A DNA stretch of 64,000 bases from Desulfobulbaceae bacterium (GCA_011390165.1 JAABSV010000017.1:1-64000); one strand, 5' to 3'. Positions 25,571-35,264 are shown, counted from the stretch's first letter. Program-made: numbers and translations. The notes: generated by a model not told the origin, from the sequence alone.

Positions 25571-28096
25571 ATGACCAGCCAGCGCACGCACTACCCCGGA
25601 GTCAGCCGCCCCGGCCGCTACCTCGGGCAGGAATTCAACAGCTGCAACAAGGGTTGGCAGCAGGCCAAGGCCCGTTTCGCGCTGATCTTCCCCGACCTCT
25701 ACGAAATCGGTATGTCCCACCAGGGACTGCAGATTCTCTACCACCTGCTCAACCGCCAGGATGGCTGGCTGGCCGAACGCTGCTACTGTCCCGACCTCGA
25801 CCTGGAAAAGGTGCTCCGGGAGAGGGGAGTGCCCCTGACCACCCTCGAATCGAACCGGCCGCTGCGCCAGTTCGACGTTCTCGGCATCACCCTCCCTTAC
25901 GAACTCTGTGCAAGCAATATCCTCACCGTCCTCTCTTTAGCCGGAATTCCCTTCCGGGCCCGGGAACGGGGCGGCAGTTTTCCCCTCCTCCTCGGCGGCG
26001 GTGCCGGCTCGTTCAACCCGGAACCGGTGGCCGATTTTTTCGACGCCATTCTCCTTGGCGACGGGGAGGAGGCGATCGGCGAGATCGCTGCGGCAGTTGC
26101 CGACAACCGCCAGGCCGGGGGAAACAGGGAAAGTCTGCTGGCCCGCCTGGAGCAGATTGCCGGCCTCTACCTGCCGAGCCACTTCACCCCCCGCCACGAT
26201 ACCGCCGGCCGCCTGTTGGCCGTCGATGGTCCGGAGGGTCAAGACGGGGTCCGGCGCCGGGTGGTCGCCGATCTCGAGGATATCGACCATCTGCGCCGAC
26301 CGCTGGTCCCCAACGCCCGGATCGTCCACGACCGGCTGGCCGTCGAGGTGGCCAGGGGCTGCACCCGGGGCTGCCGCTTCTGCCAGGCAGGGATCACCTA
26401 TCGACCGGTGCGGGAGAGGAGCCCCGCCAAGATTCTCGAGCTGGCCGCCGACGCCCTCAACAACTCGGGATTCGAGGAGTTGGCCCTCCTCTCCCTCTCC
26501 ACCGGCGACTACTCCTGCCTGGAGGAGATCCTCCCCCAGCTGATGGATCGCCAGTCGGCGGAGCGGGTCTCGGTCTCCATGCCCTCCCTGCGAGTCGGCA
26601 CCCTCACCCCGGCCATCATGGAACAGGTGAGGCGGGTGCGGAAAAGCGGCTTCACCCTCGCCCCGGAAGCGGGCAGCGAACGGCTGCGGCGGGTGATCAA
26701 CAAGGGGATCAGCGAGGGGGCGCTCCTCACCACCTGCCAGGAGGCCTTTGCCCTCGGTTGGCAACTGATCAAACTGTACTTCATGGTCGGTCTGCCCACC
26801 GAGACCGACGAGGATATCGACGAGATCGCCAAACTGGTCGGCAAGGTCCTGGCCACCCGCGGAACTGGCCCGGCCAAGGGCAAGCGGCAGATCAACGTCA
26901 GCGTCGGCACCTTTGTCCCCAAGCCACACACCCCCTTCCAATGGGACCGGCAACTGAGCATCGCCGAAAGCAGCCGTCGCCTGCAGCGGCTGCGGGAACG
27001 CCTCCCCGGCAAAGGCTGCAACTTCAAGTACCATAACCCGGCGACCAGTTATCTCGAGGGGGTCTTCTCCCGCGGCGACCGGCCCCTTTCCCGGCTGATC
27101 GAGGCCGCCTGGACGAAGGGGGCACGGCTGGATGGCTGGGATGAGCATTTCAACCTTGGAATCTGGCAGGAAGCGGCTAAAGAGTGCGGAATCGACCTCG
27201 ACCACTACCTGCGGGAACGGGAGATGGACGAGGTGCTCCCCTGGGCCCATCTCCACACCGGTGTCGATGAGGCCTTTCTCCGGGAGGAGCGGGACAAGGC
27301 GGCCAATGAGGCCTACACCCCCGACTGCCGCTTCCATGCCTGTCAGGGCTGCGGCCTCTGCGACTTCAGCAGCCTGCAGCCACAGGTCCACAACCCCGAA
27401 CAACAGCCGCCGCCGGCCAGGATCACCGGAAGCCAGCCGGAGCCGCCGGCCGAGGGGCACCACAAATATCTGGTCTGCTACCAGCGGACCGGCGACATCT
27501 GCCAGCTCGGCCATCTCGAGATCCTTCAGGTAGTTTTCCGCAGCCTGCGCCGGGCCGGGATGCCCACCAACTACAGCCAGGGGTTCAACCCCTCACCGAA
27601 GGTCTCCTTCAGCCCGGCCCTGGCCAGCGGTTGTGAAAGCCTGGCGGAATATTTTATCATCGATCTGCAGCGCCCCCTCGCCGACCTCGCCGGCACCGCC
27701 GCCACCTTGAACGCCAGCTTGCCACCAGGTCTGACGGTGACCGCCATCACCCCGCACCACGGCACCATCCCGCAGCGGGTTGCCACCACCTACCGGCTGA
27801 CCCTGCCAAGAGCGCTGACCAGCGCCGAAGGTGAGGCGATCACCGCCTTCAGGGCGGCTGGCTCCCTGGTCATTGCCAGAAGCCGCAAGGGGAAGAGCCG
27901 GGAGATTGATATCCGGCCTCTGGTCGACACCATTGCCGTCGATGGCGTCGCCAGCGTCACCCTGGAGATGGTCAGTGCCACTGCCGAGGCTGGGATCAAA
28001 CCGGTTGAGGCCCTGACCGCCATTCTCGCCCTCGACCAGACAAGCGCCGAGGGGATCAGGGTGCTGAAGACCGCCTGGCGGCCTCTGCCCCTGTGA
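25571..28096 (+). CDS. Radical SAM protein (TIGR03960) fused to DUF2344 domain
   Basis: 841 aa from ATG 25571. An N-terminal B12-binding-like region (about 1-230) precedes a radical SAM core with the [4Fe-4S] motif VEVARGCTRGCRFCQAG near 260. A small Cys cluster follows (CRFHACQGCGLCDF, about 580-600). The C-terminal DUF2344 domain (from about 630: YLVCYQRTGDICQLGHLEILQVVFRSLRRAGMP) completes it. In many bacteria the two parts are separate neighbours near RNase G; here they are fused. Function is unknown, probably RNA modification. Its stop overlaps dacB (GTGA). Confidence 0.9.
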   Translation: MTSQRTHYPGVSRPGRYLGQEFNSCNKGWQQAKARFALIFPDLYEIGMSHQGLQILYHLLNRQDGWLAERCYCPDLDLEKVLRERGVPLTTLESNRPLRQFDVLGITLPYELCASNILTVLSLAGIPFRARERGGSFPLLLGGGAGSFNPEPVADFFDAILLGDGEEAIGEIAAAVADNRQAGGNRESLLARLEQIAGLYLPSHFTPRHDTAGRLLAVDGPEGQDGVRRRVVADLEDIDHLRRPLVPNARIVHDRLAVEVARGCTRGCRFCQAGITYRPVRERSPAKILELAADALNNSGFEELALLSLSTGDYSCLEEILPQLMDRQSAERVSVSMPSLRVGTLTPAIMEQVRRVRKSGFTLAPEAGSERLRRVINKGISEGALLTTCQEAFALGWQLIKLYFMVGLPTETDEDIDEIAKLVGKVLATRGTGPAKGKRQINVSVGTFVPKPHTPFQWDRQLSIAESSRRLQRLRERLPGKGCNFKYHNPATSYLEGVFSRGDRPLSRLIEAAWTKGARLDGWDEHFNLGIWQEAAKECGIDLDHYLREREMDEVLPWAHLHTGVDEAFLREERDKAANEAYTPDCRFHACQGCGLCDFSSLQPQVHNPEQQPPPARITGSQPEPPAEGHHKYLVCYQRTGDICQLGHLEILQVVFRSLRRAGMPTNYSQGFNPSPKVSFSPALASGCESLAEYFIIDLQRPLADLAGTAATLNASLPPGLTVTAITPHHGTIPQRVATTYRLTLPRALTSAEGEAITAFRAAGSLVIARSRKGKSREIDIRPLVDTIAVDGVASVTLEMVSATAEAGIKPVEALTAILALDQTSAEGIRVLKTAWRPLPL

Positions 28097-29388
28097 GGCC
28101 ACCAGCCACCCCACTCGGCCATTGGCCGGGCCGACGGGCCGGCAGCGGCGCCATTACCAGGTGGCTGGCGCTGGCCGCACTCCTCCTGCTTCTGGCCGCC
28201 CCCCTGCCCCTCTGCGGCGAGACCCTTCTGCCACCCGAGGCCGCCGGCCGGCAGAAGGCCGGCGCGGCCCGGCTGATCAGCAATGGCGGTTATCTCCTTG
28301 CCGGCCCGGCCGGGGCCTACGGCTACCGTCAGGACGAGCTGTTTGTCCCCGCCTCGACAATCAAGATTCTCACCAGCCTGGCCGCCCTGGAGATTCTCGG
28401 CGACAACTACCGCTTCCACACCGAGTTCTTTCTTGACCAGCAGCAAAACCTCTACCTGCGTGGCAACGGTGACCCTCTGCTCACTTCGGCAATGGTCCGA
28501 CAGATCGCCCAACGCCTGCATCAGGGGGGGCTGCAACAGGTAAGGGACCTGGTCCTCGACGACACAGCCTGGACTGCGGTTGGCAGCCCTCCGGGGGCCG
28601 GCACCTCCAGCAACCCCTACGACGCCCCCAACGGTGCCCTGGCGGTCAACTTCAATGCCCTGCCCCTGGTCATCAGTGCCACAGGCGATCTCAGCTCCGG
28701 CGAGGCGGAGACCCCCCTGCTGCCGATGATGGCCACTGCCGCCACCGGCCTCCCCCCCGGCCGCTACCGTTTGAACATCGCCGGGGTGGCCGGGAGGAGG
28801 GGTCTCACCCCACCTCTCAGCTATGTCGGCGAACTCTTTACGGCGATGCTGGTCGAGGCGGGCATTACCGTTACCGGCAGTTGCCGGCCCGGACAGGTCC
28901 CGGCAGGGCTGCCTCCTCTTCTCCATCACCTGAGCCCGGAGCCGCTCAGCGAAACGGTGCGGGCCTGCCTGGAGTACTCCAGTAATTTTATCGCCAACCA
29001 ACTCTTCCTCAGCTGCGGCGCTGAGCAATTCGGCCCCACTGCCGACTGGCAGAAAGGGCAGCGCAGTCTGACCGCCTTTGCCACCGAACGGCTTGGCCTG
29101 CGCGGGGAGGATCTGCAACTGGTCGAGGGCTCCGGTCTTGCCCGGGCGAACCGGATCACCGCCACCGCCCTGATCAAGGTCCTTGAGCACTTCCGCCCCC
29201 ATGCGGCACTTCTCCCCCGCCGGCAGGGCCTGTCGTTGAAGAGTGGTACCCTCAGTGACGTCTTCTCCTACGCCGGCTACCTGGCGGACGGCAGCCCCTT
29301 CGCCATCCTCCTCAACCAGCCGGAAAACCGCCGGGACGAGGTACTGGCCGCTCTTCTTGCCACCCACCGTGGCCCGGTGGCGCCGTAA
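28093..29388 (+). CDS. dacB: D-Ala-D-Ala carboxypeptidase, PBP4/S13 family
   Basis: 431 aa, GTG start overlapping the upstream stop. Signal sequence at 20-42. Penicillin-binding motifs: SxxK as STIK (S88), SxN as YSSNF, and KTG as KSG in LSLKSGTLSD. It is a periplasmic DD-carboxypeptidase/endopeptidase trimming peptidoglycan. It is shorter than E. coli PBP4 (about 477 aa) because the insert domain is reduced. Confidence 0.9.
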   Translation: MRPPATPLGHWPGRRAGSGAITRWLALAALLLLLAAPLPLCGETLLPPEAAGRQKAGAARLISNGGYLLAGPAGAYGYRQDELFVPASTIKILTSLAALEILGDNYRFHTEFFLDQQQNLYLRGNGDPLLTSAMVRQIAQRLHQGGLQQVRDLVLDDTAWTAVGSPPGAGTSSNPYDAPNGALAVNFNALPLVISATGDLSSGEAETPLLPMMATAATGLPPGRYRLNIAGVAGRRGLTPPLSYVGELFTAMLVEAGITVTGSCRPGQVPAGLPPLLHHLSPEPLSETVRACLEYSSNFIANQLFLSCGAEQFGPTADWQKGQRSLTAFATERLGLRGEDLQLVEGSGLARANRITATALIKVLEHFRPHAALLPRRQGLSLKSGTLSDVFSYAGYLADGSPFAILLNQPENRRDEVLAALLATHRGPVAP

Positions 29389-29578
29389 GGGAGCCGGAAG
29401 GCGGTGCCGTACGCCCCTCCCGGCATGTACCGCCCAGGCGACGGGCGGCCCGAGCGACCCGAGCGGTACAGCCATTTTTCTCTTGCCATTTTTCCTCGCC
29501 ATCTCTACTTTTGAGGGCGAAATCGTACAGGCAGCCCCCCTCTATCCCATCAGCACCAGGCAGACCCAGGAGAATCCG

Positions 29579-29905
29579 ATGCAACCTCGACACCTCGTCC
29601 CCTCCCGTTTCACTGCCTTTGCCTCTCTTTTCCTCGTTCTCCTGGCCAGCGGCTGCGGCCAAACACCGGAAGGAAACCACGAAGAGGGGCAGCGATGGTA
29701 TCTTATGCACAACTGCCAGTCCTGTCACGGACCCCAGGGCAACGATGGCCGGGCGGTGGCCATCGCCCCGCTTGATCTCAGTTACACCGCCTTTGTCCGC
29801 CGGCTGCGGACCAAAGAGAGCCCTATCATGCCCTACTATCCGGAAGACAAAATCTCCGACCAGGATGCCGCCGATATCCATACCTTTCTGAAAGGGACAC
29901 GCTGA
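29579..29905 (+). CDS. Mono-haem cytochrome c lipoprotein
   Basis: 108 aa behind AGGAGA. Signal peptide with lipobox LLASGC (Cys about 23) anchors it to a membrane. One haem c site, CQSCH, with flanking WYLMHNCQSCHGPQGNDGR; candidate axial Met in SPIMPYYPEDKISDQD. It fits small electron carriers of respiratory chains. A DUF2231 membrane protein follows 168 nt downstream; the two types often pair. Confidence 0.9.
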   Translation: MQPRHLVPSRFTAFASLFLVLLASGCGQTPEGNHEEGQRWYLMHNCQSCHGPQGNDGRAVAIAPLDLSYTAFVRRLRTKESPIMPYYPEDKISDQDAADIHTFLKGTR

Positions 29906-30073
29906 CCACCCTGGCCGGAAATTAAAGAAAAAAACGGCTGCCAAAGAAAGAGGGGCCACATCTCCACCACCAGTGATTAGCATGTGGCAAAAGCGGCGAC
30001 GGAGCGGTTCATCCCTGCCGACAGCCCGGTCGCCGGCTGTATCGAGCAAACCCAACCCTTCAAGGAGCTGATC

Positions 30074-30496
30074 ATGGTAGAGAGTCTCTATACCTTTCTG
30101 GCCGCAGTCGGTTTTACCCATCCCCTCCACCCGATGCTCACCCATCTGCCAATGGGCATGATCATCGCCATGGTGGTCTTCTCCTCTCTGGCCCTCTTTC
30201 TGCAAAAGGCCATCTTCGCCCAGACCGCCTTCCACTGTGCGGTTCTTGCCCTGCTCGGGGTGGTACCGGTCATCGCCACCGGAACCCTTGACTGGCTGTA
30301 CTTCCAGGGCGGCGAGTGGAACGTCTACATCATCGTCAAGATGGTTCTCGGACCGCTCCTCACCCTGCTCCTGGCCATTGCCGTGGTCCAAAAGAGACGG
30401 GGGGCCAGCGACGGGCGGATGTTCCTCCTCTACCTGCTCTGCCTGGCCTGTGCCGGCGGGCTCGGCTATTCCGGCGGAGAACTGGTCTACGGCTGA
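30074..30496 (+). CDS. DUF2231 membrane protein
   Basis: 140 aa from ATG 30074 behind AAGGAG. Four predicted helices, with the family signature THPLHPMLTHLPMGM at about 16-30. The histidines there and in FHCAVL could bind haem, as suggested for this family. Partner of the cytochrome c lipoprotein; together they may form a small membrane redox module. An in-frame extension of 30 codons upstream exists but the Shine-Dalgarno supports the start used. Confidence 0.85.
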   Translation: MVESLYTFLAAVGFTHPLHPMLTHLPMGMIIAMVVFSSLALFLQKAIFAQTAFHCAVLALLGVVPVIATGTLDWLYFQGGEWNVYIIVKMVLGPLLTLLLAIAVVQKRRGASDGRMFLLYLLCLACAGGLGYSGGELVYG

Positions 30497-30643
30497 GGGC
30501 CACCCTCCACCAGCAGTCCATTCCCGCTCGGCCAAGGCCACCCCATAGAGCCAGCACCAGCAGGCCGGCCGGATTGGTGGGGCATTGGATGAATCGGTAC
30601 GGATTCGACTGCAGCACCCGTTTTGCTGCCTACCGGTACATGA
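30497..30643. other. Convergent intergenic stretch
   Basis: 147 bp between the DUF2231 gene and the RapZ-like gene. No gene and no terminator with a T-run seen. Confidence 0.4.
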
Positions 30644-31054
30644 TTACGGCGGCGAGGGTCCTGTTGGGCCGTCGTCGCGATGGATATCACGGTGGCTGAG
30701 GCGACAGTCGACGCCGGCAGCCGAGAGCAGGGCGGCAAGTCGGGCACTGACCGCCACTGAGCGGTGCCGGCCGCCGGTGCAGCCCAGCGCCACCCGCAGC
30801 ACTTTGTCGCTCCCGGCGCAGGCTCCGACCAGGAAGAGGATAAGAGATTGGAGATGGTCGACCAGTTCCACCCCTGCCGGGCTCTTTAGGACATAGGCGG
30901 CAACCAGCGGGTCAAGACCGGTTCCGGGGCGGAGTTCTTCAACCCAGTACGGGTTGGGGAGAAAGCGAAGATCCAGTACCAGTGCGGCATCGCCCGGGGG
31001 ACCGTATTTGAAACCGAACGAGAAGAGAACCAACTGCTTGTTGTACGCCGCCAT
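30644..31054 (-). CDS. Stand-alone RapZ C-terminal-domain protein
   Basis: 136 aa. It matches only the C-terminal half of RapZ (YvcJ): FSFGFKYGPPGDAALVLDLRFLPNPYW, LRPGTGLDP, ALGCTGGRHRSV and HRDIH. The N-terminal P-loop kinase domain is absent and the start is clear (AGGGA 7 nt upstream region). In E. coli this half binds GlmY/GlmZ small RNA and senses GlcN6P. So this may be an RNA-binding or metabolite-sensing adaptor. It is divergent from a MATE transporter gene. Confidence 0.88.
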   Translation of the reverse strand: MAAYNKQLVLFSFGFKYGPPGDAALVLDLRFLPNPYWVEELRPGTGLDPLVAAYVLKSPAGVELVDHLQSLILFLVGACAGSDKVLRVALGCTGGRHRSVAVSARLAALLSAAGVDCRLSHRDIHRDDGPTGPSPP

Positions 31055-31094
31055 CTTCCCTGTCCCTTCTTTTTAGATTTCGTCAGCGTTGACA

Positions 31095-32513
31095 ATGCGA
31101 TCTTTGCCCGGCCCTCCGGCCTTTGCACCAACCGACAGAGCTCTTCTGCCAAAACGGTACCGTCAGGTGCTGCAGGTCTGTCTGCCACTGATGCTCAGCC
31201 TGTCGGCGACAACTCTGATGGAGTTCACCGACCGGATATTTCTTGCCAACTACTCCATTGAGGCCATCTCTGCCGCCCTGCCGGCGGGGATCACCTCCTA
31301 CCTCTTCATCGCCTTTTTCGGCGGGGTGGGTGGCTACGCCGGGGTCTTCATCGCCCAGTACACCGGCCGCGGGAGCCACGCCGAAATCGGCGCGGTCCTC
31401 TGGCAGGGTATCTATTTCACCCTCGGTTCCGGCCTGCTTCTCTGGCTGCTGGCCCTCTTTGCCACCGCGCCCATTTTCACTCTCGCCGGACACAGCCCGG
31501 CGGTGCGCGAACTGGAAGAAATCTATTTCTCCATCCTCTGCAAGGGCGGGGTGCTCCACGTGGCGATGAACACCCTCGCCACCTTCTTCACCGGCCGCGG
31601 CCTGACCCGGCCGGTGATGTGCATCACCGGCCTCGGCGTGTTGCTCAACATCCCCCTCGACTACGCCCTCATCTACGGCCACTGGGGGCTGCCGGAACTG
31701 GGTATCCGCGGTGCCGCCATCGCCACCGTCGCCGCCTGGATGGTCAATGTCCTCTGCCTTGCCGCCCTCATCTTCACCCGGGACCACAACCAGCGCTTCA
31801 AGGTCTTCAGCAACTACCGCTTCGACCGGCTGATCTTTCTGCGGATGCTCCGTTTCGGCATCCCCGGTTCACTGCAGTTCACCATCGACATCCTCGGCTT
31901 CACCATGTTCATCCTCCTGGTGGGTCGGATCGGCACCGCCGAACTCGCCGCCACCAATATCGTCATGTCGATCAACGCCCTGGCCTATATGCCGTCGATG
32001 GGGGTCTCGCAGGGGGTCAGCGTCCTGGTCGGCCAGGCCCTCGGCCGGCGGAAACCACAGTTGGCGACCGCCTATACCGGCGCCGCCGCCCGCTTGCTGC
32101 TCGGCTATATCCTGGTCGTTGACCTCTTCTTCATCTTCGCCCCGGACCTCACCCTCAGCCTCTTTCTAGAGGGCAACAACAGCGGCGATTATGCCGCAGT
32201 CCTAGGCCACAGCCGGGTCCTCCTGCAGATCGTCGCCGCCTACATCTTTTTCGACGCCCTTTACATGGTCTACAGCGGCGCCCTGCGCGGCGCCGGTGAC
32301 ACCCGTTTCATGATGCTGGCAATCACCGCCGCCACCCCCTGCTGCCTCATCCTGCCGGTCTCTATCGGTATCGCCTACTGGCAGATCGGCATCGCCACCG
32401 CCTGGCTCTGGGTTCTCCTCTTCATCACCGTCCTCTTCCTCCTGGCCGTCCTGCGCTATCGCCACGGTGCCTGGCGAGAGATGCTGGTAATTGGTCGGCA
32501 GCCACCCCCCTGA
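31095..32513 (+). CDS. MATE-family multidrug efflux protein
   Basis: 472 aa, about 12 membrane helices, no signal peptide. N-terminal VCLPLMLSLSATTLMEFTDRIFLANYS and the internal repeat FGIPGSLQFTIDILGFTMFILLVG are MATE patterns. It probably exports drugs or metabolites using an H+ or Na+ gradient. ATG 31095 chosen; a TTG two codons earlier is also possible, and there is no strong Shine-Dalgarno. Confidence 0.93.
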   Translation: MRSLPGPPAFAPTDRALLPKRYRQVLQVCLPLMLSLSATTLMEFTDRIFLANYSIEAISAALPAGITSYLFIAFFGGVGGYAGVFIAQYTGRGSHAEIGAVLWQGIYFTLGSGLLLWLLALFATAPIFTLAGHSPAVRELEEIYFSILCKGGVLHVAMNTLATFFTGRGLTRPVMCITGLGVLLNIPLDYALIYGHWGLPELGIRGAAIATVAAWMVNVLCLAALIFTRDHNQRFKVFSNYRFDRLIFLRMLRFGIPGSLQFTIDILGFTMFILLVGRIGTAELAATNIVMSINALAYMPSMGVSQGVSVLVGQALGRRKPQLATAYTGAAARLLLGYILVVDLFFIFAPDLTLSLFLEGNNSGDYAAVLGHSRVLLQIVAAYIFFDALYMVYSGALRGAGDTRFMMLAITAATPCCLILPVSIGIAYWQIGIATAWLWVLLFITVLFLLAVLRYRHGAWREMLVIGRQPPP

Positions 32514-32570
32514 TGCATCCCTGACAGCTTTGTCCTCCCTACTCCACGTACCCCACCTACCCTACCTCAC

Positions 32571-33725
32571 CTACGAGGCACCCTGCCGGTTGACTGCGGC
32601 ACGGAGAAAGAGGGTACAGAGCAGGGCGAGGAAAATCATCACCAGCAGCTGGGCGACAAAGGCTTGCCAGCCAAAGTACTGAAACACCGCCCCGGGCAGG
32701 AAGGAGCCGAGGGTGCCACCGGTATAGTACAGGGAGATGTAGAGCCCGTTGGCCATCGCCCTGTTCTCCCTGGCCAGGGTATTGACCAGCCCGGAGAGGA
32801 GGGAGTGGGCGGTGAACAGGCCGGCACAGAAGACGAACATGCCAAGAAACATCACGCTGTACACCTCCACCAGAAAAAAGAGGGTCCCCAGCCCGTACAC
32901 CACAATACCGGCGGTAATCGCCTGGCCGGGGCCACCGCTAAGAAGGGTGATTCGCCGGGCATTGAGGGTAACCACAAACCCCATGCTGTAGCCCAGATAG
33001 AGAAGGCCAATACCGGTGGCGCCGGCGTCGGGATCGATCCGCTTCAACTCGAAGGGGAGAAAGTTCATCAACCCGGCAAAAACGAAAAAGAGGCAGAAGA
33101 TGGCGGCATAGCTCCAGAAAAAACGGCCATCGCGGAGAAGGAGAAGGATCTCCGCCAGCCGCGGTCGGGCGTAGTGGAGTTTGGCGTCTTTGACCATCAC
33201 CCGCAGTTGCCCGGCGTTCCAGAGCAGAAAGAGGCCAAGGAGAAAAAAGAAAAACCGCCAGCCAAAGAGATCGGTGCAGAGCCCGGAGAGAAAGCGGCCG
33301 AGAAAGCCGCCGGTAATGGTGGCGGCAATATAGAGCGACACTGCCTGCTGCATCCGCTCCTGCGGGGTGGTGTAGCTGATGTAGCTCATCAGCGAGGTAA
33401 TGATCGCCGGCACCATCAAACCCTGCACCGCCCGGATCACCAGCAGGGTGAGATAATTGTCGGCAAAGGCGAAGAGGAGTTCCAGCACCCCGAGAACCAG
33501 CAGGGCCCCCCGCACCATCCGTCGAGCGGAGTAGGACTCGAGGAGATAACCGTAAAGGAGGGGGGCGATCCCCAGAGGGGCCATCATCAGGGTGGTGAAG
33601 AGGATTGCCTGAAAGTTGCTCAGCTGAAATTCGCTCTGAAAAAGTGGCTGAATCGGCTGGGCCGCGTAGATTGAGCAGAAGGTGACGACGGTGGCGAAAA
33701 AGATCCGTCGATCAATCGGTGCCAT
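32571..33725 (-). CDS. Major facilitator superfamily transporter
   Basis: 384 aa from ATG 33725 (GTG 33737 would add 4 residues). Twelve helices, short MFS-A-like loop (LLYGYLLESYSARRMVRGAL) and the YnfM-type segment VQGLMVPAIITSLMSYIS. Substrate unknown; relatives export small metabolites or drugs. Convergent with the MATE gene (57 nt) and 39 nt downstream of the response-regulator gene. Confidence 0.92.
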   Translation of the reverse strand: MAPIDRRIFFATVVTFCSIYAAQPIQPLFQSEFQLSNFQAILFTTLMMAPLGIAPLLYGYLLESYSARRMVRGALLVLGVLELLFAFADNYLTLLVIRAVQGLMVPAIITSLMSYISYTTPQERMQQAVSLYIAATITGGFLGRFLSGLCTDLFGWRFFFFLLGLFLLWNAGQLRVMVKDAKLHYARPRLAEILLLLRDGRFFWSYAAIFCLFFVFAGLMNFLPFELKRIDPDAGATGIGLLYLGYSMGFVVTLNARRITLLSGGPGQAITAGIVVYGLGTLFFLVEVYSVMFLGMFVFCAGLFTAHSLLSGLVNTLARENRAMANGLYISLYYTGGTLGSFLPGAVFQYFGWQAFVAQLLVMIFLALLCTLFLRAAVNRQGAS

Positions 33726-33764
33726 CGGCGAACTCACAGAGAGAGAGGTGTCGACAGGGAAGCT

Positions 33765-34151
33765 CTACAGAGAGGCGAGCATGCTTTCGAAGGCGGCAAG
33801 GTCGAAGGGCTTGGCGATGGCCCCGACAAAACCATAGTCGCGGTGGTTGACCATGATCGGATCGGTGGAATAGCCGCTGGCGACAAAGACTCTGGCGGCC
33901 GGATTGAGGGCGAGAATCTCGCCGACCGTCTCCCGGCCACCCATGCCGCCGGGGATGGTCAGGTCCATGATTACCGCCGCAAAGGTTTCACCCCGCTGCT
34001 GGTGGTGGGTGTACATATCCAACGCCTGCCGCCCGCCGGTAACCCACACTGCACCATAGCCAAGAAAACCAAGGAGGTGGCAGGCAATCTCACCAACCAT
34101 CTCTTCATCGTCCATGATCAGGATTTTCTTTCGCTTCTCGGAATCAGCCAT
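33765..34151 (-). CDS. Single-domain response regulator
   Basis: 128 aa CheY-like receiver. Acidic pocket IMDDEE, phospho-acceptor Asp in IMDLTIPGG, Thr/Ser in ASGYS, and Lys in AKPF. There is no output domain, so it signals by protein contact, probably from an unlinked hybrid kinase. ATG 34151 with GAGG upstream. Confidence 0.92.
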   Translation of the reverse strand: MADSEKRKKILIMDDEEMVGEIACHLLGFLGYGAVWVTGGRQALDMYTHHQQRGETFAAVIMDLTIPGGMGGRETVGEILALNPAARVFVASGYSTDPIMVNHRDYGFVGAIAKPFDLAAFESMLASL

Positions 34152-34250
34152 ACGCCCTCTCCCTGCCGGAAAGATCTCCCTCTCCCTGTCCACAGTCACG
34201 ACCACACCCAGTGCCAGTATGCCAAAGATCGACGGGCAGAGTCAAGCACT

Positions 34251-35264
34251 TCATGCGAGGTTTCCGGATGGCCGCCAGGCGGCGATCCGCTGCTGCTGGT
34301 CGACCAGATCGGCGATCTCCCGCTGCCAGTACTCCCGCGAGCCGAAACCCTCCACCGCCCTGGTGAGGCCATCCCCGGCCACCTGGTGGGCACACCAAGC
34401 CATGTAGTGGACAAAACGCATCGCCCGCAGCGGCTCCACCAGCCGTAGGCTCCGGCGGGGGAAGGGGCGAAAGGTCTCATACCCCTCGAGGAGCAGTTCC
34501 AGTTCGTAGCCGGCCGCGTCCAGATCGCCGGGCAGCAGCATCCACATGTCCTGGACCGCCGGCCCCATGGCCATATCGTCGAAATCGATGAGGAAAAGAG
34601 ATTCTCCGGGTCGATGGATGAGGTTGGAAAAATGGCAGTCACCGTGGATACGGATACACTCCGCACCGGCAAAAAGGGGGGTGATCTCGTCGATGATGGC
34701 CAGCACCGTCTTCTGCAGCACCCCCTGTAAATCCTTGGGCACCACCGGCGAATCGGCGAGATAGCGCAGCTGTTCGCGGGTGGCGCGCTGGGGCAGCATG
34801 GTCACCCGCCGGTCGGCGCCGGCCATGGCCCCGACCTGGTGGACCCGGCCAAGGAGACGACCGAGCTGTAGCCACTGTTCCTCGGTGAACTCGTCGACAC
34901 TGCGGCCGCCACACTTCGGGAAGAGGGCATAGTGGAGATGGTCCCGGCGGCCAAGGGTGGTCCCGGAGAGAAGCGGCAGTGGCGCTACCACCGGAATCTC
35001 CGCTGCGGCGAGTTCACCGAGAAAGCGGTGCTCTTCGGCGATCGCCTCGCCGCTCCACCGTCCCGGCCGGTAGAGCTTGATCACCAGGCGGTGCCGATCG
35101 ACGGTCTCCACCTCGAAGACCCGGTTGATATAGCTGTTCAGCGGGCGAAAGAGGTTGTTGCAGCGCACCCCCAGCCCCTCTTCGACCAGCCCGAGCACCC
35201 ATTCCGGGGTGAGTTGGCCGAAGGACTCTTCTGTCGTGACGGTACCGTCTTCTTGCTGCTGCAT
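34251..35264 (-). CDS. srkA: SrkA-like (YihE) stress-response kinase
   Basis: 337 aa from ATG 35264 behind GGAGAAGGGC. Aminoglycoside-phosphotransferase-type fold: nucleotide site around NSYINRVFEVET and VIKLYRPGRWS, catalytic HGDCHFSNLI and metal-binding LIDFDDMAMGP. SrkA is a cytoplasmic Ser/Thr kinase protecting cells against oxidative stress and toxin-driven death. In E. coli it neighbours dsbA; here it follows a divergent repeat-containing region and precedes a response regulator. Confidence 0.9.
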   Translation of the reverse strand: MQQQEDGTVTTEESFGQLTPEWVLGLVEEGLGVRCNNLFRPLNSYINRVFEVETVDRHRLVIKLYRPGRWSGEAIAEEHRFLGELAAAEIPVVAPLPLLSGTTLGRRDHLHYALFPKCGGRSVDEFTEEQWLQLGRLLGRVHQVGAMAGADRRVTMLPQRATREQLRYLADSPVVPKDLQGVLQKTVLAIIDEITPLFAGAECIRIHGDCHFSNLIHRPGESLFLIDFDDMAMGPAVQDMWMLLPGDLDAAGYELELLLEGYETFRPFPRRSLRLVEPLRAMRFVHYMAWCAHQVAGDGLTRAVEGFGSREYWQREIADLVDQQQRIAAWRPSGNLA

